This document shows positions 57,901 to 64,000 of a stretch of DNA of 64,000 nucleotides, piece after piece. The translations under genes and the position numbers were made by a program. This DNA comes from Streptomyces rubiginosohelvolus. Lineage in GTDB: Bacteria > Actinomycetota > Actinomycetes > Streptomycetales > Streptomycetaceae. Position 1 is the stretch's first letter; every line of letters begins with the position of its first letter. Location of the stretch: assembly GCF_014649875.1 (NCBI RefSeq), contig NZ_BMTW01000012.1:124001-188000 (forward strand), written 5' to 3'. The notes under the pieces were generated by a model. The model had not been told where the DNA came from. It ran no database searches and saw nothing but the letters and a program-made list of their open reading frames with translations.

Positions 57901-60900
57901 CGCTGCTCTCCTTCTGCTGCTGCCTGGGCCGTCCGTCCCGTCCCCGCCGCCGGTCGGCGGAGTTCGCCCACCACGGCCGAGATCTCGGCGAGCGTCGGGG
58001 TGTCGAAGAAGCCGTCGAGGGGCACCTCGACGCCGAGCCGCTTGCGGATCCGGGCGGCGATGGCGGTGATCGTCAGGGAGTGGCCGCCCAGGTCGAAGAG
58101 GTCCTCGTCCGGGCCGATGTCGTCGAGCCGCAGCACCTCCTGCCAGATCTCCCGCACCACGGCGGCGTCCCCCTCGGGTGCGGCCGTGGGGCCGTCGGCC
58201 GCGTCCGCCCCGTCCGGCCGGGTCCTGGGGGCCGCCGGCAGCCGGGCCCGGTCCACCTTGCCGTTCGGGGTGAGCGGCAGCGCGGCCAGCGGAACCCAGG
58301 CGGCCGGGATCATCGCGGCGGGGAGCGTACGGGCGAGATGGGCGCGCAGGTCGTCGGCGGCCGGGGCCTCCGGGCCGCCCGGGGCCCCGACCGTGTACGC
58401 CACCAGCCGCTCCTGGCCGGACCCCCCGGCGCCCTCGCCCTCCCCCGGGTCCAGCACGACCACCGCCTGCGCCACCCCGGGGTGCTCGGCGAGCCGGGCC
58501 TCGATCTCGCCCAGCTCGATCCGGTGGCCCCGCAGCTTCACCTGGGTGTCGAGACGTCCCGCGAACTCCAGCCGCCCGTCCGGCAGTCGGCGTACCAGAT
58601 CACCTGTGCGGTACATCCGGGAACCCGGCGGCCCCCACGGGTCCGGCACGAAGCACCGGGCCGTCAGCCCGGGGCGGCCCCGGTAGCCGTGCGCCACACC
58701 CGCGCCCCCGAGGTGCAGTTCGCCGGGAAGGCCGTCGGGGACGGGTCCGCCGTGCTCGTCCAGCACGTACGCCCGGGTGGCGGCCAGCGGGCGGCCGATG
58801 GTCACCGGTTCGCCGGGGGACGGTTCGGCCAGTGTGGACCAGACGGTGGTCTCGGTTGGCCCGTACACGTTGAACAACCGGCCCACGACGGAGCCCAGTT
58901 CGGCGGCGAGCGGCCCGGGAAGCGCCTCACCCCCGGCCAGGACGACGAGTCCGGGGCGGTGCAGCCCGGCGGCCAGCATCAGCCGCCAGCCACTCGGGGT
59001 GGCCTGGACATGGGTGACGTCATGGGCGTCGATCAGCTGCAGCAGGGCGGCGCCGTCACGCTGCCGCTCCTCCGGCACCAGGACGACCCGGCCGCCGGTG
59101 GTCAGGGGCAGCAGCAGTTCCACGGTGGAGATGTCGAAGGACAGCGAGGTCAGCCCCAGCCAGCGGTGGCCCGGGGTGGCCTCCAGCCGGTCGGCCAGGG
59201 AGCCGAGCAGGTTGGCGAGGGCGCCGTGCGGGACCTCGACGCCCTTGGGCCGCCCCGTGGAGCCGGAGGTGTAGAGGACATAGGCGGGGTGATCGCCGGT
59301 CGGGGCGGCCGTCCGCCCACGCGGTGGCGCGCCGGTCGCCGAGGCCTGAGGGGACAGCACGGGCAGCCCGCCCGGCAGCCCCTCCGGTACCGGTCCCTCG
59401 ACCACGAGGGCGGACAGCCGGGCATCCGCGCGGACGAAGGCGAGCCGGTCGGCCGGGTAGCCGGGATCCAGCGGTACGTAGGCGGCTCCGGCGGACAACG
59501 TTCCCAGCAGCGCGGTAAGTTCGGCCACCGAACGGGACACCTGGACGCCGACGAGGTCTCCTGCACCAATGCCCTCGGCGGCCAGCCGGTCGGCGAAAGC
59601 CTCCACGGCCGTGTGCAGTTCACCGTAGGAGAGTTCCGTGCCGTCGGCCGCCACCACGGCCACCGCCCCGGGCGTCGCGGCGGCCTGCTCCGCGAACATG
59701 CCCACCACCGTGGCGTCCGCCGGGCGGGCCGCAGCCGTCCCGTTGCCCGCGTACAACGCCCGGTCCAGCTCGTCGCCCGGCAGCAGCGGCAGGTCGGCGA
59801 GACGGAGGCCGGGGTCGGCGAGCACCGCGTCCAGCAGGGTGCGGAAGTGGCCGACGATCCGGGCGGGCGCACCGGGCGCGAAGGCGTCGGCCCGGTACTG
59901 GAACGAGGCGTCCAACCGGTCCGGTCCTGAGACCAGGTGGAGGTGGGCCAGGTTGCGCACGGCGTGCGGGAAGCCGATCCAGTCCACCTCGACGTCCGGG
60001 GCTTCCAGCGCCTCCCAGCCGGTGCGGCGGCGGTAGCTGACCGAGAGCGGGGTGAGCGCGGTGCGCGGGGTGAGGCCGCGCACCGCCCGGCCGAGCGGGA
60101 CCGGGCGGTGGCCGTAGAGGGCCGCCAGCTCGGACCGGACGTCCCGGGCGAAGTCGGCGAAGCTCCGGTGCGGGTCGGGGCGGGTGAAAACGGGCAGCTC
60201 GTTGACGTACAGGCCGATGTGCTCGGGGCTCCCCGGGCGGCGGGTGGACAGTTCCACGGCGGTGGCGGGCGAGCTGTTGCCGTAGCGGAGCAGCAGAGTG
60301 TGCCAGAGGGCGAGGAGCAGTTCGAAGCGGGTGACGCCGAGGGAGCGCGCGGTGTCGGCGAGACGGGCGAGAAGCGATCCCTCAAGGGTGAACGGCACGG
60401 CGTCCCCGGGCGCGGGTGCGGTGGCGTCCCGTGCGTCGACGGGAAGGCCGGGCAGCGCGGGGGCGGCCGGGTCCGTCCAGCGGTCCGCCCAGAACTCCCT
60501 TGCCGCTTGCGCTTCTTCGGCGGTCGGCTCCAGCTGACCGGTGGGCTCGGCCTTCTCCGGGCCGGCGTGCGTCTCCGGGCCGGCGTACGTCTCCACGCCC
60601 AGGATCTCGGCGAGCAGGATGTCCTTCGAGGTGCCGTCGAGCACCAGGTGGTGGGCGACGGCGTGCAGGACCGGATGGCCGTCACCGGTGCTCACGAGCG
60701 CGAACCGGACGAGCGGACCCTCGGCCAGGTCGAAGGCGCGGGTGCTCTCCGCCGCGAGCAGGGCATCGAGGCCGTCGGACGCGCAGGTCAGGCGGCGCAG
60801 TCCGGGGGCCGGTCCGGCGGCCGGGACGAGCACGGGTCCCTCCGGGTCCACCCGGGACAGCAGCACCGGATGCCGGGCGAGGAGCCGGGCGCACCCGGCG

Positions 60901-61082
60901 GCGAGGGCCGCCGCGTCGGGTGCCGTCGGGCCGGTGAACCGGGCGGTCACCACCAGGTGGTGGGCGGCCCCGGGGTTCAGCACCTGTTCGGTGACCCACA
61001 TGCCGTGCTGGGCAGGACCGAGCCCGGCGGGCAGGGCAGGGGCGGAAGAAGCTTGCGGGGAAGGGGAGTTCGGGTTGGTCAT
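57897..61082 (-). CDS. Single-module NRPS (C-A-T)
   Basis: 1061 residues. C domain: AHHLVLDGTSK with intact HHxxxDG at 144-150. A domain (about 450-930): YVLYTSGSTGRPKGVEVPHG, FNVYGPTETTVWST, YRTGDLVRRLPDGRLEFAGR and NGKVDRARLP. Carrier: DLFDLGGHSLTITAIAARI with Ser near residue 1001. No epimerisation, methylation or thioesterase domain. Hand-aligned binding-pocket positions read D-I-V-A-V-A-V-V-W-K, a hydrophobic pocket not matched to a known amino acid by me. The module adds one amino acid to an acyl or peptidyl donor. ATG overlaps the ligase stop (ATGA). No release domain lies in the window. Confidence 0.95.
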   Translation of the reverse strand: MTNPNSPSPQASSAPALPAGLGPAQHGMWVTEQVLNPGAAHHLVVTARFTGPTAPDAAALAAGCARLLARHPVLLSRVDPEGPVLVPAAGPAPGLRRLTCASDGLDALLAAESTRAFDLAEGPLVRFALVSTGDGHPVLHAVAHHLVLDGTSKDILLAEILGVETYAGPETHAGPEKAEPTGQLEPTAEEAQAAREFWADRWTDPAAPALPGLPVDARDATAPAPGDAVPFTLEGSLLARLADTARSLGVTRFELLLALWHTLLLRYGNSSPATAVELSTRRPGSPEHIGLYVNELPVFTRPDPHRSFADFARDVRSELAALYGHRPVPLGRAVRGLTPRTALTPLSVSYRRRTGWEALEAPDVEVDWIGFPHAVRNLAHLHLVSGPDRLDASFQYRADAFAPGAPARIVGHFRTLLDAVLADPGLRLADLPLLPGDELDRALYAGNGTAAARPADATVVGMFAEQAAATPGAVAVVAADGTELSYGELHTAVEAFADRLAAEGIGAGDLVGVQVSRSVAELTALLGTLSAGAAYVPLDPGYPADRLAFVRADARLSALVVEGPVPEGLPGGLPVLSPQASATGAPPRGRTAAPTGDHPAYVLYTSGSTGRPKGVEVPHGALANLLGSLADRLEATPGHRWLGLTSLSFDISTVELLLPLTTGGRVVLVPEERQRDGAALLQLIDAHDVTHVQATPSGWRLMLAAGLHRPGLVVLAGGEALPGPLAAELGSVVGRLFNVYGPTETTVWSTLAEPSPGEPVTIGRPLAATRAYVLDEHGGPVPDGLPGELHLGGAGVAHGYRGRPGLTARCFVPDPWGPPGSRMYRTGDLVRRLPDGRLEFAGRLDTQVKLRGHRIELGEIEARLAEHPGVAQAVVVLDPGEGEGAGGSGQERLVAYTVGAPGGPEAPAADDLRAHLARTLPAAMIPAAWVPLAALPLTPNGKVDRARLPAAPRTRPDGADAADGPTAAPEGDAAVVREIWQEVLRLDDIGPDEDLFDLGGHSLTITAIAARIRKRLGVEVPLDGFFDTPTLAEISAVVGELRRPAAGTGRTAQAAAEGEQR

Positions 61083-62752
61083 CGCAGGGCCTCGTCGTCC
61101 AGGAGCAGGCGCAGCTCGCGCTTGAGGATCTTGCCGCCCTCGTTGCGCGGCAGGGAGGGGTGGAACAGCAGGCGCGCGGGGAGTTCGTGGGCCGCGAGCC
61201 GGTCGAGCAGGAAGGTCCGCAGGGCCGGCACGGTCAGCTCACCGCGTGGCACGACGACGGCGGCGACGACCGCGCCCAGGACGGGGTGCGGCACACCGAA
61301 CGCCGCCGCGTCCGCGACCGTCGGGTGGGCGTGCAGCGCGTCCTCGACCTGGAGCGTCGAGACCTTGTGCGCACCGGACTTGATGACGTCCCGCTCCCGG
61401 TCGAGCAGGTGCAGGTACCCGTCCTCGTCCACCCGTCCGAGGTCGCCCATCCGCACCCAGCGGCCCCGGAAGACCTCCGGGCCGCCGTTCGCGGGGCCTC
61501 GGACGACTGCCGCCCCGCTGCCGGCTCCGTCGAGGTAGGCGCGGGGGGCGGTGGGGCTGCGGAGCCAGACCTCGCCCGGCTCGCCGGGCGGCAGGGGCGT
61601 TCCGTCGGGGGCCGTGATCCGCAGGTCGCGCAGGTCGGCGGGGCGTCCCGGGGAGTCGGGGCGGTCGGGGTCGAAGAGCAGGGTGATCTGGGCGGGCGCG
61701 GCCTCGGTGGAGGTGTAGTAGTTGACGATTTGGGCGCGCGGGAAGGCCCGGGCCAGGCCGAGCGCCACGGGCCCCGGCAGGGCGGCGGCGGTGGAGCCGA
61801 CGAGCCGGACGGTGTCGGTGGCGTACCGGCGGGCGGCCTGTGAGCCGAGCAGTTCGATGGCCATGGCCGGGACGAGGAACACGCTGCCGACCCCGTACTC
61901 CTCGATGAGCCGCGCGAACCGCCCCGGGGTGAACTGCGGGGTGGCCACGGCGGTGGCCGCCGAGTCCAGGGCGTTGACCAGCATGGTCTGCCCGGCGTTG
62001 GTGCCGACGGGGAAGGCGTGCAGGAAGTGACGGGAGTGCCGCAGGGGGCGGCGGCGTTCGTCGGACGTACAGCCGTGCACCAGGTTGGCGTGGGTCGCGG
62101 TGACGCCCTTGGGGGTTCCGGTCGTGCCGGAGGTGTAGAGGATCTGGGCGAGGGCGGCGGGGTCGGGCGGGTCCGGGAGGCCGTGGTCGGTGGCCGGTCC
62201 CGCTCCGGATCCCGTTCCGTCCTCCGCTTCCGCCCCGGGCCCGGCCGAGGTTCCGCTTCCCGCCCCCGTCCCGGCTTCCGACCCGATCTCCTCCTCCGTC
62301 GCCGACCACACCCCCGCCGGAAGCAGATCCGGCGGCAGGTCCGCGCCGCCCGGTTGCAGCAGGGCCGTGGCCCCGCTGTCGGCGAGGACATGGGCGCTGG
62401 TCGCCGGGGACTGCCGGTCGGAGAGGGGTACGGCGACGCAGCCGGCGCGGAGGACGGCGCAGTAGGCGACGGCGTACGCGATCCAGTCGCCGCCACCGTA
62501 ACGGAGCACGACCCGTGCTCCTGGCCGCAGGCCACGGTCCCTCAGTCCGGCGGCGAGCGCCGAGGACCGGTCGCGCCACGCGCCGAAGGTCAGGGAATGG
62601 CTGCCGCAGATCAGCGCGGTGCGCCCGGGGTCGGTGGCGGCCCGGAGGTCGAGGAGGGCGGGGAGACTGCGGGGCGGCGGCACGGCGGTCCGCACCCGGC
62701 CCCCCGGGGAGGCGGCGCCCGTCGGACGGCTGCCCGAAGTGGCGGCGCTCAC
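61079..62752 (-). CDS. Stand-alone adenylate-forming acyl/aryl ligase
   Basis: 557 residues from GTG 62752. ANL motifs: P-loop QILYTSGTTGTPKGVTATHA, YYTSTEAAPAQITLLF, MGDLGRVDEDGYLHLLDRER, DVIKSGAHKVSTLQVEDALH and the Lys in RNEGGKILKREL. A Glu/Gly/Ala-rich tract (about 165-190) sits just before the P-loop. Lacking a carrier domain, it should activate a carboxylic acid and load it on CoA or on the free carrier protein encoded three genes downstream. Substrate not deducible. It is coupled by 4-bp overlaps to both the NRPS and the exporter gene. Confidence 0.9.
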   Translation of the reverse strand: MSAATSGSRPTGAASPGGRVRTAVPPPRSLPALLDLRAATDPGRTALICGSHSLTFGAWRDRSSALAAGLRDRGLRPGARVVLRYGGGDWIAYAVAYCAVLRAGCVAVPLSDRQSPATSAHVLADSGATALLQPGGADLPPDLLPAGVWSATEEEIGSEAGTGAGSGTSAGPGAEAEDGTGSGAGPATDHGLPDPPDPAALAQILYTSGTTGTPKGVTATHANLVHGCTSDERRRPLRHSRHFLHAFPVGTNAGQTMLVNALDSAATAVATPQFTPGRFARLIEEYGVGSVFLVPAMAIELLGSQAARRYATDTVRLVGSTAAALPGPVALGLARAFPRAQIVNYYTSTEAAPAQITLLFDPDRPDSPGRPADLRDLRITAPDGTPLPPGEPGEVWLRSPTAPRAYLDGAGSGAAVVRGPANGGPEVFRGRWVRMGDLGRVDEDGYLHLLDRERDVIKSGAHKVSTLQVEDALHAHPTVADAAAFGVPHPVLGAVVAAVVVPRGELTVPALRTFLLDRLAAHELPARLLFHPSLPRNEGGKILKRELRLLLDDEALR

Positions 62753-64000
62753 CGGACGGCCTCCGCGGTGGCCGGGTCGCCCTCGACCGCTCCGGCCCCG
62801 CCGGCCTGCGCCGCCCGTGTCCGGCGGTCGCGTTCCTGGATGCCGACCAGGTCGTCCGGCAGCGCGTCCGGGACGTCGAGGTCGAACCGGGCCAGCACCG
62901 GGAGCCGGAGGCCGATGACCACCAGGGCGAGCATCGCCGCGCCGAACAGCAGGTACATGAACCCGATGCCGCGCCCCGGCCCCGTACCGATCAGGGCGCC
63001 CACGGTCGAGGCCAGCGAGCCGCCGTCCTCGAACATCGGGCCGAAGACCGCCGAGCCCACCGGGGCGATGACGCCGTGCCCGATCGGCAGGGTGGACCAG
63101 GCGACCAGGGTGTTCAGCGCGAACACCCGGCCGTGGAACCGCTGGGGCACCTTGATCTGCACGATCGTCGTGTAGACGCCGTTGACCATGGACAGGGCGC
63201 AGGACATCCCGAACGCGCCGATGCCGATGATCCACAGGTCCGCCCGCACCCCGACCAGCGCACAGGCCAGCGCGAGCAGTCCGGCCAGGCCCAGCATGCC
63301 GCGCATGCGGTGGTTCTTCGGGCCGCCCCAGAAGCCCATCGCGATACCGCCGAGGATGGCGCCCGCTCCCCCGGCGACCGAGATCCGCGCCACCGCCGCG
63401 AGCGAGTCGAACGACAGCACCAGCGGGGTGATCAGCAGGAACAGCGGGGACAGGAAGATGTTGAGAGCCGCGAACCACAGGAGCATCGCCCGGAAGCCCC
63501 GGTTGCGCCAGGAGTGGGCGAAGCCGTGCTTGATCTCCGCGACCAGCGACTCCTTCCGCTTCCAGGGGAGGGTCTTCGGGAACCTCACGAACGACAGCAC
63601 GCCGATGGCGATGGTGTAGCTGACGACGTCGAGGATGAGGATGCCCTTCAGGCCGATCCCCGCCATCAGCGCCACCGCCGCCAGCGGCACGATGAACTGG
63701 GCGAAACCGAAGGCCATTTGGGTGATGCCGTTGGCGTGACCGAGGTACTGCTTGGGCACCAGCTGCGGTACGGAGGAGGCGTAGGCGAGCCGTTGGAAGG
63801 TGAGCGCCACCGACAGCACGCCGAGCAGGACGTAGATGTGCCAGGAGGCGAGGTTGCCGCTCAGCAGGAGCGTGAGCAGCGCCGCCTGGGTGGATCCGGC
63901 GACGATGTCGCTGGTCAGCATCACCCTGCGGCGGTCGAGCCGGTCGACGACCGCTCCGGCCAGTGGTCCGACGAGGATGCCGGGCAGCATGCCGATGACG
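62749..64000 (-). CDS. MFS exporter (N-terminus beyond right edge)
   Basis: At least 417 residues; the frame remains open to the window edge, so the first one or two helices are missing. Visible features are GPLAGAVVDRLDRRRVMLTS (loop-2/3 motif), AYASSVPQLVPKQYLGHANG, and eight or more further hydrophobic helices, ending in a charged tail with GVQERDRRTRAA-like sequence. This matches the EntS/MefA-type MFS_3 group, which exports siderophores and macrolide-like compounds. It leads the visible operon and likely exports the product. The stop overlaps the ligase GTG. Confidence 0.9.
   Translation of the reverse strand, partial: VIGMLPGILVGPLAGAVVDRLDRRRVMLTSDIVAGSTQAALLTLLLSGNLASWHIYVLLGVLSVALTFQRLAYASSVPQLVPKQYLGHANGITQMAFGFAQFIVPLAAVALMAGIGLKGILILDVVSYTIAIGVLSFVRFPKTLPWKRKESLVAEIKHGFAHSWRNRGFRAMLLWFAALNIFLSPLFLLITPLVLSFDSLAAVARISVAGGAGAILGGIAMGFWGGPKNHRMRGMLGLAGLLALACALVGVRADLWIIGIGAFGMSCALSMVNGVYTTIVQIKVPQRFHGRVFALNTLVAWSTLPIGHGVIAPVGSAVFGPMFEDGGSLASTVGALIGTGPGRGIGFMYLLFGAAMLALVVIGLRLPVLARFDLDVPDALPDDLVGIQERDRRTRAAQAGGAGAVEGDPATAEAVR

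Noticed and set aside
59511..59520. Possible TTA (bldA-dependent) codon in the NRPS
   Set aside because: The TAA on the plus strand is out of frame with the NRPS codons, so it is not a TTA codon.
1..64000. tRNA, rRNA, CRISPR arrays, intact IS elements or att sites
   Set aside because: No cloverleaf with CCA-region features, no regular spacer array and no transposase or integrase gene could be recognised by reading both strands; a tRNAscan/ISfinder run would be decisive.

Overview
The window is high-GC DNA with almost wall-to-wall coding on both strands, many GTG starts and 4-bp stop/start overlaps. It carries a fused FO synthase (fbiC), several F420/flavin luciferase-like oxidoreductases, a double Lrp regulator, an MbtH/NRPS operon and intergenic palindromic repeats. 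All of this fits a Streptomyces chromosome, probably an arm or accessory-rich region. No tRNA, rRNA, CRISPR array or intact insertion sequence was seen.

Layout. 1-5.3 kb is mixed accessory DNA: the N-terminal half of a STAND-type ATPase at the left edge, a remnant of an SDR gene, a TetR regulator fused to a HEAT-like domain with its operator, an NPP1 (Nep1-like) secreted protein, and a headless gene fragment coupled to a lipoprotein. 5.3-15.5 kb holds an aldo/keto reductase, then a same-strand run of fbiC, a Trypco1 protein, a 1472-residue trypsin/STAND-ATPase/membrane/beta-propeller protein and a methyltransferase, followed by a HAD hydrolase. 15.5-19.9 kb is an MFS exporter, M20 amidohydrolase and Lrp regulator, bracketed by two near-identical 135/136-bp elements with 30-bp terminal inverted repeats in opposite orientation. 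19.9-24.7 kb has a penicillin-binding protein, an F420 oxidoreductase, a TAT-exported PHP hydrolase and a small membrane protein.

24.7-28.6 kb is an iron-regulated divergon: a perfect 19-bp iron box separates a penicillin-acylase/siderophore-acetyltransferase fusion from a siderophore-interacting flavoprotein. 29-37.4 kb is a minus-strand catabolic block (permease, aldehyde dehydrogenase, N-acyl-D-amino-acid deacylase, two luciferase-like oxidoreductases and an SDR) with similar CTGAC-type inverted repeats. 37.6-47.5 kb is a patchwork of small enzymes, a GH43-like glycosidase, a TetR/SDR pair, an M23 peptidase with a long structured leader, and a decayed PIN toxin-antitoxin locus. 47.5-53.8 kb is lipid metabolism: acyl-CoA synthetase, then divergent thiolase and FabG/MaoC genes around a TTACTC-type palindrome, plus a TetR.

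53.8 kb to the right edge is a tightly coupled biosynthetic operon read leftwards: MFS exporter (cut by the edge), stand-alone acyl/aryl ligase, C-A-T NRPS, MbtH, carrier protein, stand-alone condensation enzyme, and a dimethylformamidase-like metallohydrolase with tectonin-type repeats. Four systems deserve follow-up: this operon, the Trypco1/trypsin/STAND module, the iron-controlled acylase-acetyltransferase fusion, and the paired inverted-repeat elements.
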